Source: Sulfuriferula multivorans (lineage in GTDB: Bacteria > Pseudomonadota > Gammaproteobacteria > Burkholderiales > Sulfuriferulaceae). Taken from it: DNA of 64,000 nt. The notes below the pieces were generated by a model, which ran no database searches, was not told the DNA's origin, and saw only the letters and a list, made by a program, of their open reading frames with translations. The translations under genes and the position numbers were made by a program. The stretch spans positions 1-64,000 of the forward strand of contig NZ_BGOW01000005.1 of assembly GCF_003851125.1 (NCBI RefSeq), read 5' to 3'. Of this stretch, positions 42,276 through 50,563 are shown piece after piece. The first letter of the stretch is position 1. Every line of letters starts with the position of its first letter.

Positions 42276-43427
42276 TTACGCGCTGGCAAAATTAACTTCA
42301 AGAAACTGTGTAAGCCGCTTTGCCGCGACGCCACTGGCATATTCCTCAAGGAAACGCTCGCGCACAACGAGGCTGGCTGCGGCCATCCAGCCCGGATTAC
42401 TCATGGCATCGGCCACGATGCAGGCTGCCGCTTTGGCATCGTGCAACGGCAGCGCCGAACCCCCTGCGCCGTCACCTAGCACTTCTGGAATGCCGCCAAC
42501 CGGTGCGGCAAACACTGGCCGCCCACGCGCCATCGCTTCAATCAGCGTGATCCCGAAACTCTCCAGCGTGGCCACATGAATGTAGGCACGGTGCCGTCCA
42601 ATTTGCTCGGCAGCATTGCTGGCGAATCCGGCAAAACGCACCAGCTCGCCGATTTTCAAGGCCCGCGCCTTGTCTTCCAGTGCCCTGCGATCCGGCCCGT
42701 CACCCACCAGGGTCAGCGACAATGGCTGTCCCATATCGCGCAGCGCTGCGACAATCTCCAGCAGGTATTGCTGATTCTTACGCGCTTCAAGCGTGCCGAT
42801 AGTAATCAGGTCGGCCACAGCCGTTTGCTTTTCCGGCAAGCCTGGGTCGGGCAAAAAATTCGGCACCACGGCGGCGGCGACTTTCGTTATGGCCGGGATG
42901 CGCCCAACCAGCTCGCGCCGCATAAAGTCGGATACGAATACCAGTCCGTCCAGCCGCGGCAACACCTCGGCTTCGAAAGCCTGGATCGCGCAATAAAATC
43001 GCCCACCGTTCGGTATCAAGCCCTTGCCGGCCCACTCGTCGGCTTGCGAGATATTGAAGTGCGTCACCATCACTACCCGCTGGTTTTTCGACACCCGCGC
43101 ACTGAGCGCTGCTTGCGCAGAAAGAGGGCATTGCGCATACACCACGCATGCGGCGCCTGTTTGCAGGCGGCGCTTCAATGCCTGTCGCAAAAAATAGGCG
43201 TGCCAGTGGCGATACCACCACACACCCAGCTCTCGATTAAACAGATCGACCAGTTTGCGCAAACCGAATACTGGATATACCTGCCAAAGGGGCGCACTGT
43301 AAGGAGTGATCAGATCACATCGCTGACCTATCTCGCCCAGGTATGCCATGTATGCACGAAAGTGAGTCTGAACGCCCGTCTCGCCCTTGGGCCGCATTAT
43401 GGTCGCGATCAGGATTTGTTGAGACAT
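42276..43427 (-). CDS. Glycosyltransferase family 4
   Basis: 383 residues. The N-terminal acceptor domain begins ILIATIMRPKGETGVQTHFR. The C-terminal donor domain has ITIGTLEARKNQQYLLEIVA, LVGDGPDRRALEDKA and the E-x7-E motif in ATLESFGITLIEAMARGRPV. The gene overlaps the upstream transferase by 19 nt, so the two are coupled. Its role is sugar addition to the undecaprenyl-linked repeat unit; donor and linkage are unknown. Confidence 0.93.
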   Translation of the reverse strand: MSQQILIATIMRPKGETGVQTHFRAYMAYLGEIGQRCDLITPYSAPLWQVYPVFGLRKLVDLFNRELGVWWYRHWHAYFLRQALKRRLQTGAACVVYAQCPLSAQAALSARVSKNQRVVMVTHFNISQADEWAGKGLIPNGGRFYCAIQAFEAEVLPRLDGLVFVSDFMRRELVGRIPAITKVAAAVVPNFLPDPGLPEKQTAVADLITIGTLEARKNQQYLLEIVAALRDMGQPLSLTLVGDGPDRRALEDKARALKIGELVRFAGFASNAAEQIGRHRAYIHVATLESFGITLIEAMARGRPVFAAPVGGIPEVLGDGAGGSALPLHDAKAAACIVADAMSNPGWMAAASLVVRERFLEEYASGVAAKRLTQFLEVNFASA

Positions 43428-44545
43428 GCGAGCACCCCCTGTACGTAGTTATCCACCATGCATTCCAATCCAAAAGCCTCGGATGCTTCGCGAGCCGACT
43501 CACGCATGCGCCGGAGTGAGACAGGGTCATGGAAACAAGCGGATACAACCTCGGCATAGCTTCGGGGATCAAAGTCGGTCATGGCGCCATTGACCGAATC
43601 GGTTAAGTAGTCTATTTCCGGGGAATGCAAAGGAATATTGGTGGTGAACAGCGGCAGGCCGGCTGAGAAAGCCTCAAGTACAGCAAGCCCAACCAAGCCT
43701 GGGCACAAAAAGATGTCAGCAATGGCGAAATAAGCGGCCTTATCAGCCCCGAATCGTGGGCCGACGTAATGAATCCACTCGTGGGTAGCTGCAGCCTCGC
43801 GAGCCACCGACTCTTCCGGTCCAGCCCCAACCAGAACGAGGTGAAAGCCCGGCACCCGCGCATGAATGTCGAGTGCCGCCTGGACCAGAAAATCCAGTTT
43901 TTTCGAGACATGCATGCTGCCACAAAACAGACCAACAGACGCTTCAGCAGATATGCCAAGACTACCCCTAAGCGCCAATTTCCGCCGGTCATCGAAAGCC
44001 CCAAGCTCTTTTTTGAAAGACTCCAGGTCGACGCTGTTCTGTACAACGGTAACGCGATCCGATGCAAAGCCATTGTCCACCACGTACTGTGCAACTCTTG
44101 CCGTGTACGCAAACCACCAATCAGCCCTGCGCAACAAAATACGCTTAACCAGCTCCATCCATTGCGATCCATCTTGCTGCCAGTTGCGGCCATGACCCCA
44201 ATAGGCCATCCGCACCAGCCCAAAAACACGCAGGACAACAAACATATAATTGAGCAGGTGCTTGGATGCCTGCTCGACAATAACGAGATCGGCTGCAATG
44301 GCCTGGCCGAGACAAGGCTGATACAGCAGCCGGTAGCCGGCAAACCAGTATGCTCGCACCTTGTGGCCGTATGTGATCGGCAAATCAAGCGCGTCTTTGC
44401 GCAATGCCTCCTTGTCATTAGGCTTGCTATACACAACCTTTAACACTATCCCCTCTGACTGCAATCGCTCATACAGCAAATCGAAGAAAGGGCGTCGGTA
44501 TTGCTTGGCAACCGCCTGGATGATGCAAACTGTACGCACGCTCAA
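43409..44545 (-). CDS. Glycosyltransferase family 4-like
   Basis: 378 residues if it starts at the TTG at 44545, which has AGGGAGA 8 nt upstream; an in-frame ATG at 44608 adds 21 hydrophilic residues. The N-terminus is RTVCIIQAVAKQYRRPFFDL. The C-terminal domain has VGLFCGSMHVSKKLDFLVQA, LVLVGAGPEE and a donor-site region LVGLAVLEAFSAGLPL in which the first Glu of E-x7-E is replaced (PGLVGLAVLE). It may therefore be a diverged GT4. It is probably a repeat-unit glycosyltransferase. Confidence 0.88.
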   Translation of the reverse strand: MSVRTVCIIQAVAKQYRRPFFDLLYERLQSEGIVLKVVYSKPNDKEALRKDALDLPITYGHKVRAYWFAGYRLLYQPCLGQAIAADLVIVEQASKHLLNYMFVVLRVFGLVRMAYWGHGRNWQQDGSQWMELVKRILLRRADWWFAYTARVAQYVVDNGFASDRVTVVQNSVDLESFKKELGAFDDRRKLALRGSLGISAEASVGLFCGSMHVSKKLDFLVQAALDIHARVPGFHLVLVGAGPEESVAREAAATHEWIHYVGPRFGADKAAYFAIADIFLCPGLVGLAVLEAFSAGLPLFTTNIPLHSPEIDYLTDSVNGAMTDFDPRSYAEVVSACFHDPVSLRRMRESAREASEAFGLECMVDNYVQGVLACLNKS

Positions 44546-44629
44546 AGTACCAGTCTCCCTGTCCCGCTTTTCATAATTCCTCGTTTGTACATCATTACAA
44601 CACTCCAAAAATGAACGAGCTCGGAGTGT

Positions 44630-45874
44630 TCATCGCGAATTTTCATCATTAATGATCACTGGCCGACCATCCAGCGCAATTTCGTGTCCTGCCGGCAGGA
44701 TCTCGGGTACGCGACCCCAGCGTGTTGCGTTGTGGTCGAACACGATGAGGAGTGGCTTAACATTTTTTCCTGCCAACCAGACCACCTTGAATCGGCGCCC
44801 AGCGGTACGCACACGACATTGCCACAAGCTCCCTGTAGGCTGGCAACTCGCTGCTTCAAACTGGTCGAACAGGTGAACGGCTGCCGAAGCAGCTGCGCTG
44901 CCAAAATCAAAGTGAGTGCCCGGCTCAAAGAAACCGAGGTTTTTGTTATCCCACGCGTACCAGTAAACCCGCGACACCCCCTCGGACGCATTAAGCAGGT
45001 AGGTGCGCAACGTCAGGGCATACACCAGATCTTCCACCGACATCCCGGGCCACTGCTTCGCCTTCGCTGCAAATGCCACACCGACCTCGGTGTTCCAGAT
45101 CGGCACATGACTGAGCCCATGCTTCGCCAGCACCTGCCGCATTGCACGGATGGTTGGCACTGTTTGCTCAGGTTCTTCAGAAAAATAAAAATGCTGGCTG
45201 ACGACATCGAAATACTGCCCGCCTCCAGCCGCAAGATAACGATCGAACTTCTCTGCCCAATGACCGGAAGAATGGAACGACGGTGAGAGTACGCACGCCT
45301 GAGGATCGGCACGCTTGATCTCCTCGTAGGCCACCCGCGCGAGGCTCACCATGGCATCGACAGAACCGGTAAAGAACTGCGCGGGAGCCCCACCTGCCCC
45401 AGGCTGCTTGAAAGCCGGGTCGCTCGGGAAGCTCGCCTCGTTCCAGGGTTCGTAGCACTCGATACGGCCGCGAAACGTGGTCGCAATAGTGCGGACATAG
45501 CGCCGCCAGTTCTCAATGTTCGCCGGCTCGGCGGCACATCCAAACCCGTAAGCACATTTTTCATCAGGCCGCGCAGACGCCCAACGCGGTGTGTTGCCGA
45601 TGGTCCAGAGAATTTTAAGATGGGCTTTTTCGCTGGCGGCAACATACTCGTCGATGCGGTCAAACTTCCACAGATGCGGTTGCGGCTCCAGGCTTGACCA
45701 GCCGGTACCCGTATCCCAGAGGCGAATAGCGCTGTACCCCTTGCTGGCGGCTGCCTCAATGTGCGCCGGGTCGTGCACATGAATTCCTAGCGTCATGATA
45801 CCGCCCGCGGCAGCGGCTACGTTCCAAACAGCCAGCGCCAACAAAGCACATGTCAAGGTTAATTGTTTTTTCAT
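44630..45874 (-). CDS. Secreted glycoside hydrolase (clan GH-A, GH39-like)
   Basis: 414 residues from the ATG at 45874, which overlaps the stop of the polymerase gene by 4 nt (ATGA). The signal peptide MKKQLTLTCALLALAVWNVA ends in AAA. The (beta/alpha)8 barrel shows the acid/base glutamate after Asn (CYEPWNEASF) and the nucleophile in HVPIWNTEVGVAF, the spacing of clan GH-A retaining enzymes. An EPS-locus hydrolase of this type usually trims or releases the polymer in the periplasm. Translational coupling to the Wzy-like polymerase suggests control of chain length or clearance of mis-localised polymer. The substrate is unknown. Confidence 0.88.
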   Translation of the reverse strand: MKKQLTLTCALLALAVWNVAAAAGGIMTLGIHVHDPAHIEAAASKGYSAIRLWDTGTGWSSLEPQPHLWKFDRIDEYVAASEKAHLKILWTIGNTPRWASARPDEKCAYGFGCAAEPANIENWRRYVRTIATTFRGRIECYEPWNEASFPSDPAFKQPGAGGAPAQFFTGSVDAMVSLARVAYEEIKRADPQACVLSPSFHSSGHWAEKFDRYLAAGGGQYFDVVSQHFYFSEEPEQTVPTIRAMRQVLAKHGLSHVPIWNTEVGVAFAAKAKQWPGMSVEDLVYALTLRTYLLNASEGVSRVYWYAWDNKNLGFFEPGTHFDFGSAAASAAVHLFDQFEAASCQPTGSLWQCRVRTAGRRFKVVWLAGKNVKPLLIVFDHNATRWGRVPEILPAGHEIALDGRPVIINDENSR

Positions 45875-47151
45875 GATGGCGAACCCAGTTGCTTGTGCTG
45901 ATCCGTGGCGCTCGACAATCCGCGCAAAGCCAGGAGCACCATGACCAGGGGCCAGGTTTTGGTGGCAAACAACGACACAACGGTCGTCAAACCTTGAAGA
46001 ATAAAGAGCAATAACGCCACCGTCCCCGTGCCGCGCGCCCATTTCGGCATATCCGGGCTATGCGACATGCGGAACATCTTGATCCAGAGTACCATGTAGA
46101 ATATCAAGCCGAAGATGCCTTGCGTGGTCAGAAGATGAAGCATCTCGTTATGCGCATTATGAATATCTTCACCGGGCAAGCTATTTTCAGCAGCAAGCAC
46201 AATATCGCCGGACAAGCCTCGTCCAAACAACCACTCAAGCGGCGAGAAGTTTGTTATACCGATTATCAGATTCGTCCAGATATCACTGCGCCCCTGGGTG
46301 AATGCGCGCTCGTTGCTGGTATCGAAGCCAAGCAGCTTGGTAGGGTCGTATACCAGCATGACAATCAAGGCCAGCCCCCCGAACAACAGACCAAAGCGGA
46401 TAATCATACGAATGCTGATGCCACCTTTAAAGGCTATAAAAATCAGTGCAATCAGAAAAGTAAAATAATTGAGCCGCGAATTGGAAAGAATGATTTGCAC
46501 AGCTGCCATCGCCATCAATAGGGCCAGAACAGCAGTGATCGTGTTGCGCGAATACAGTGCATAAATCACCGTGGCAAAACATAATGCATAAGCCAGATCG
46601 GTCTTGAAGAAATAATACCCTTTGAATGTATGAACCGATCCCCATTGAATCCAGCCAAAATCGAATGGCAATAACGCTGCATTGACGCAAATGGTCAACA
46701 CTGCCCCGGCTGCCAAAGCATAAATCATCCAGCGATCCGCCGCATAGGCCACCAGTACGAAAAACACGAACGGGCTGATGATCTTGAATATTTCCGACGG
46801 GGGGCCCCCATAGGTAACAGCCAGTCCGAACAGGAAAAAGAAGTACAGGGCGATCAACCCGATATAGGCGAGCAATGATTTATTGCGGGGGTCCGTCGCA
46901 ACCCCCTGAAATGCCATGCCGTATCTTGCGAATAGCGAAGCTAATCCAAGTAATAAAATATAGCCATATTTCACCGCCCCCACTTCGTAGAAAGCATCGG
47001 TGAGAGGCTTGGCCAACACCAGGAAAAGCAGCGGCACTGAGGAAAACAGCGGCAGGTCCAACTTCCGGCGCGCGGCCGGAGGGGGCAGCAGCGAAATGGG
47101 CCGCCCGACCTGAATTGAGCTGGCGCTATTTGAAACAGGAGGGTTGTTCAA
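45871..47151 (-). CDS. O-antigen ligase/Wzy-like polysaccharide polymerase
   Basis: 426 residues from a TTG at 47151, which has AAAGGGG 6 nt upstream and overlaps the previous stop (TTGA); the frame remains open upstream. There are about ten to twelve transmembrane helices. A periplasmic loop with RSDIWTNLIIGITNFSPLEW and LPGEDIHNAHNEMLHLLTTQ is the Wzy_C/O-antigen ligase signature (His in HNAHNEML). It polymerises undecaprenyl-linked repeat units on the periplasmic face. It is coupled upstream to a 69-aa membrane protein and downstream to a secreted glycosidase. Confidence 0.9.
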   Translation of the reverse strand: MNNPPVSNSASSIQVGRPISLLPPPAARRKLDLPLFSSVPLLFLVLAKPLTDAFYEVGAVKYGYILLLGLASLFARYGMAFQGVATDPRNKSLLAYIGLIALYFFFLFGLAVTYGGPPSEIFKIISPFVFFVLVAYAADRWMIYALAAGAVLTICVNAALLPFDFGWIQWGSVHTFKGYYFFKTDLAYALCFATVIYALYSRNTITAVLALLMAMAAVQIILSNSRLNYFTFLIALIFIAFKGGISIRMIIRFGLLFGGLALIVMLVYDPTKLLGFDTSNERAFTQGRSDIWTNLIIGITNFSPLEWLFGRGLSGDIVLAAENSLPGEDIHNAHNEMLHLLTTQGIFGLIFYMVLWIKMFRMSHSPDMPKWARGTGTVALLLFILQGLTTVVSLFATKTWPLVMVLLALRGLSSATDQHKQLGSPS

Positions 47152-47357
47152 TTTTTTCCCCTTTCTAACCAGATAATGACGGGGCCAAAACGGCCTGCCG
47201 AAAGCTTTGTATAAACCATCGCTGCCAGCGGTAAGCCCAGAAACCAAGTGACTCTGAAAGCAAACAACAACACGATGGCACAGCAACCAGCCAAAAGTGG
47301 CGGTACACCGAAGCCTATTGCATTTACTTGTGGCAAGCCATGCAGCACGGCCGCCAC
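47148..47357 (-). CDS. Small (69-aa) membrane protein coupled to the polymerase gene
   Basis: The GTG at 47357 opens a 69-codon frame whose TGA overlaps the TTG start of the polymerase by 4 nt. The product has two hydrophobic helices (FGVPPLLAGCCAIVLLFAFR and TWFLGLPLAAMVYTK) and a basic end (LERGKN). The same frame upstream of the GTG is also hydrophobic (ALAGAGVCVAAVLHG), so the true start could be earlier. No family was recognised. The overlap and the membrane-protein composition support a real gene, perhaps a polymerase partner. Confidence 0.55.
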   Translation of the reverse strand: MAAVLHGLPQVNAIGFGVPPLLAGCCAIVLLFAFRVTWFLGLPLAAMVYTKLSAGRFGPVIIWLERGKN

Positions 47358-47665
47358 GCAGACACCCGCCCCCGCCAGGGCGGCATATGGCGACCATTAC
47401 TCGTCACCAGTCTGTCCACAGTTAAGAGAGCAGTAAGCCTATAAATACCCGGTTTGAACTCCACCAGTATGTCGTCCACAAAATCTCCGGCTCCATCATG
47501 CAAGAATGGGCTATGGAGCCACTCATCAAGAGATGCGAAGCGGATACATGTTCCAGAGACCGGGCTCTGATCGTCGGGCACGACCACTGCTCGTTCAATA
47601 CCTGGCAAGCTCACTCCTGAAGAGCGCGCGTTCGCGGCGTATGCTGTTTTGATCTGCTCTATCAT
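47324..47665 (-). CDS. Hypothetical protein (113 aa) coupled to the family 2 glycosyltransferase gene
   Basis: ATG at 47665 overlaps the stop of the upstream glycosyltransferase by 4 nt. The first 85 residues look like a soluble globular domain (MIEQIKTAYAANARSSGVSL, RFASLDEWLHSPFLHDGAGD). The last 25 are Arg-, Trp- and Cys-rich and overlap the next gene by 34 nt, so a frameshift near 47400 cannot be excluded. No family was recognised. Confidence 0.55.
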   Translation of the reverse strand: MIEQIKTAYAANARSSGVSLPGIERAVVVPDDQSPVSGTCIRFASLDEWLHSPFLHDGAGDFVDDILVEFKPGIYRLTALLTVDRLVTSNGRHMPPWRGRVSAWRPCCMACHK

Positions 47666-48558
47666 TTCTGCCGTGACATACCCAGCTTAATGCGATTAAC
47701 CTCGCCAACGATCAGCTTGAAATAGGGCCAGATGAAATAGATCGGCCAAGCCAGGCCACCATGCCTGCGGGTGAAATGGCTCCAGGAGCGTGGGGGCAAC
47801 CCCTTACGGGACATTATTTTTTTCCAGCGGGTGGACAACGGCAGATTGCTATCCCGGTAGGTGCCTGATGCTGAGTTGTTCGAGCAGTGGCCTACAAAGC
47901 CCGGGGCCACGAACACGCGGAACCCCTTGGCACGAGCACGCAGAGCGTAATCAATGTCGCCCATGGCATGTTCAAAAACCGGATCCAGATTGCCGACCGC
48001 GTGGGCAATCTGCATGGGGATCAACACCACATTACCGTTCATCGCATGGCATTCGACCGGCTCCGTTGCATGCCATGTCCGCTGATAGGAAAAAGGCCGC
48101 CAGCGCTGCGGCGCAATATGGCCGCCATAGGTCAACCGCCCGGTTTCGCGATCAGCAGTCGAGCCAACAATCATCACTGGTTTGCCATGTTTGTGCCTGA
48201 GTGTGCGTTCGATATTCAACAGTATGACAATGGCATCGGGCAGCAGATCGGTGTCGTCGTTGAGCCAGAGCAGGTAGTCGGCACCGCGCTCCATGGCACG
48301 TGCCTGTGCCTGGTGCATGCCACGATTCCAGAACAAGGTACCATCGCCCGCCATCATCTCCACCCACGGATGCTGCTTACGCACCGCTACCGCCGTGCCG
48401 TCGGTGCTGCCGTCATCTACCAGTATGGCATTCGGCTCAATACCTGCCTGCCTGGCGGCCGCCCCAAAACGTGCCAGGCAGGCCAACGTTGCCGCCCGGC
48501 GATTGAACGAAGTCATTACGGCGATCAGGCGATCAGGCATGGTCGATTCGTTGTTCAC
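47662..48558 (-). CDS. Glycosyltransferase family 2
   Basis: 298 residues from the GTG at 48558, which has GGGGGG 4 nt upstream; ATG at 48540 is an alternative. The GT-A fold is shown by DRLIAVMTSFNRRAATLACL, AILVDDGSTDGTA, the DxD-like metal site LLWLNDDTDLL and FEHAMGDIDYALRARAKGFR. It is an inverting transferase that adds one sugar to the lipid-linked repeat unit. The stop overlaps the next small gene. The 150 nt upstream, before the flippase gene's end, hold no gene I can support. Confidence 0.92.
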   Translation of the reverse strand: MNNESTMPDRLIAVMTSFNRRAATLACLARFGAAARQAGIEPNAILVDDGSTDGTAVAVRKQHPWVEMMAGDGTLFWNRGMHQAQARAMERGADYLLWLNDDTDLLPDAIVILLNIERTLRHKHGKPVMIVGSTADRETGRLTYGGHIAPQRWRPFSYQRTWHATEPVECHAMNGNVVLIPMQIAHAVGNLDPVFEHAMGDIDYALRARAKGFRVFVAPGFVGHCSNNSASGTYRDSNLPLSTRWKKIMSRKGLPPRSWSHFTRRHGGLAWPIYFIWPYFKLIVGEVNRIKLGMSRQK

Positions 48559-48721
48559 ATTACCCCCCAATTAACACACCCGTGCCAATTGCCGACAAGG
48601 TCTTTGCCAACAGGGCTGTGTGTCGCTGCCAAGCCGCCATAGCCGGAGTAAACCTTCTTGAAATCCACTTGCAGATGGGCAACATTTTCCGTTGCGATGG
48701 GTGCGGCGATTCTGGTATGCA

Positions 48722-50263
48722 TCAAGGACACTTCCGTATTGCGATGCGCGCAATGCGCGTCATTCCGGGAAATCGTGCAAGGGCGGGTGTTGTGTCCAGT
48801 ATTCGGCCAAGCAGCCAAGCCAAGTGTGAATCCAGAAAAGCCGCGGGAAACAGTAGCAGGAAAATAGCGACAGCCCCGAATCCGACGGTCGCTTGTACAA
48901 GAAGGTGGGGGATGGCGGCGAGAATCGGCATGGCGATCTGCACGACAGTCTCGGTAGCCATGATTGATACTGCAAGGACGGTGGCAAGGAGGACAGAGCC
49001 GCGCAAAGCCAGATAAAGATCTTTCGCGGTCACATGAAATCGCTTGCAAACCTCGGCCGTCATCCAGACACAGCGTAGGGTGTAAATGGCGGTCAGCACC
49101 CAGGCGATATCGACGAGAGGCCGCGCCGACACAGCTATCAGCGAGGCCACAAATATAAGTGCCGTAACAATTTGCACGCGCAGTTCCACGCCTGGTTCAC
49201 CTTTGCCGTTTAGCATGGGTCCGGCGATGGCCATTGCGCTGTGAGGAATCATGGCTAACGCCAGTGGAGGGAGAAGCTGGGATGCACCAACCCATTTTGC
49301 GCCGAGGAGTGCATCGACTATGGCCGAGGCTGAAACTGCAGCGAAAGTGAAAACAGGGAATGCCACTAGCGCGACCCCCGACAGAGCGGTGAGATAAGCA
49401 CGACGTAATGAAGCCGGATTGTCCTGGACCCTGGCACTCGTTGGAAAAAGAACGGTTTGAAGGTTTACAACGAGATGATTGGCGGGGGTTCGGACCAGGT
49501 TGTTGGTCACATTGTAAAGACCGAGTGAGCTTGGTCCGAAAACTCTGCCGACAAGCACCTGGGTTCCATATTCGATAACCCAGTTTACCAAATTGGTGAA
49601 AAGGATGATGGTGCCGAACCCTTCTAACCCATTGGTGAAAAACGGATTCTCCAGAGCAAAACTGCCGCGGGCAACGAGGTTCAGGGCGACACAGGCCGAG
49701 ATGCTTTGCGCAAACCATGCGGCGACGAGGCTCCACACACCGCCGCCCGCGAGCGCAACCCCCACGCCGACAATGACGTATCCAAAAAGATAAGAGCCGA
49801 GGCCTATCAGGGTCAGCGCGCGGAACTGGAGTTCGCGCCGCAGGAGAGCAGCCGGCGAAATGCTGAGCGCGCTAACGATAAACGTGGGGGCCACTGCACG
49901 CAAAACGGGAACCGCCTCGGGGGCATGGAACAGCGCTGTGGCAATCCACTCCGCCAGGAAAAACATGGCGCAACTCGCAACGACGGCAACCAACAGCAGG
50001 CGAGAAACAACGGCACCGAGCTGCTCCTTGCTCAGGGTAGAAGTTTGCACCAGCGCAGAACTAAGCCCCATTTCTGTGACTAGGGCGCTTAAAGAAACCA
50101 CAAGCAGCGCATAACCGAACAGGCCGGTTGGCTCCGGGCCGAGCAGGCGTGCCAGGATAATCTGGCTGACGAGTTGCGCCAGGATGCGCCCGACCGTACC
50201 CAAGTAGTTCCATTTGATGGCGCGAAGGCTGCGTCCGGTAAGACTATTAGGATTCGAACTCAT
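48722..50263 (-). CDS. Oligosaccharide flippase (Wzx/MATE-like)
   Basis: 513 residues with 12-14 transmembrane helices. The N-terminal SLRAIKWNYLGTVGRILAQL and LVSQIILARLLGPEPTGLFG are typical of Wzx/PST family flippases, and LGLYNVTNNLVRTPANHLVV is the second conserved repeat. It moves the undecaprenyl-linked repeat unit across the inner membrane to the Wzy-like polymerase encoded downstream. It follows a 95-aa gene by 12 nt. Confidence 0.92.
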   Translation of the reverse strand: MSSNPNSLTGRSLRAIKWNYLGTVGRILAQLVSQIILARLLGPEPTGLFGYALLVVSLSALVTEMGLSSALVQTSTLSKEQLGAVVSRLLLVAVVASCAMFFLAEWIATALFHAPEAVPVLRAVAPTFIVSALSISPAALLRRELQFRALTLIGLGSYLFGYVIVGVGVALAGGGVWSLVAAWFAQSISACVALNLVARGSFALENPFFTNGLEGFGTIILFTNLVNWVIEYGTQVLVGRVFGPSSLGLYNVTNNLVRTPANHLVVNLQTVLFPTSARVQDNPASLRRAYLTALSGVALVAFPVFTFAAVSASAIVDALLGAKWVGASQLLPPLALAMIPHSAMAIAGPMLNGKGEPGVELRVQIVTALIFVASLIAVSARPLVDIAWVLTAIYTLRCVWMTAEVCKRFHVTAKDLYLALRGSVLLATVLAVSIMATETVVQIAMPILAAIPHLLVQATVGFGAVAIFLLLFPAAFLDSHLAWLLGRILDTTPALARFPGMTRIARIAIRKCP

Positions 50264-50275
50264 GGTTTGGCCCAG

Positions 50276-50563
50276 CTATGGGTGTTCAGGCCGCATTATT
50301 TCGGAAATCCCGGTAAGCTGACGCCAACCGTAACGCGAAAAAAAGAACTGCCATCTCCTCCAGAACCTCTGGATACGGGTGCGTTCCTGCCATGGCAGCA
50401 AATGGTCGATGAGATCATGATTACTGGCCTGGAGCATAGCCAGGCGCGGCAAGAATGCCGGCACGGAAATGATGACAAGTCCGACTATTCGCAGGCGTAT
50501 TTCCTGGGTATGCGGATTGGCTCGCATTGCTGGATCGCCGACGACGTTAATGTATTTCGTCAC
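50276..50563 (-). CDS. Hypothetical 95-aa protein in the EPS operon
   Basis: The GTG at 50563 has an AGGAG ribosome binding site 6 nt upstream and overlaps the end of the glycosyltransferase gene by 17 nt. The product (MTKYINVVGDPAMRANPHTQ at the start) has one short hydrophobic stretch (LRIVGLVIISVPAFLPRLAM) and a basic, aromatic C-terminus (RFWRRWQFFFSRYGWRQL). It ends 12 nt before the flippase gene. No family was recognised. The ribosome binding site and tight packing favour a real, possibly membrane-associated protein. Confidence 0.55.
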   Translation of the reverse strand: MTKYINVVGDPAMRANPHTQEIRLRIVGLVIISVPAFLPRLAMLQASNHDLIDHLLPWQERTRIQRFWRRWQFFFSRYGWRQLTGISEIMRPEHP

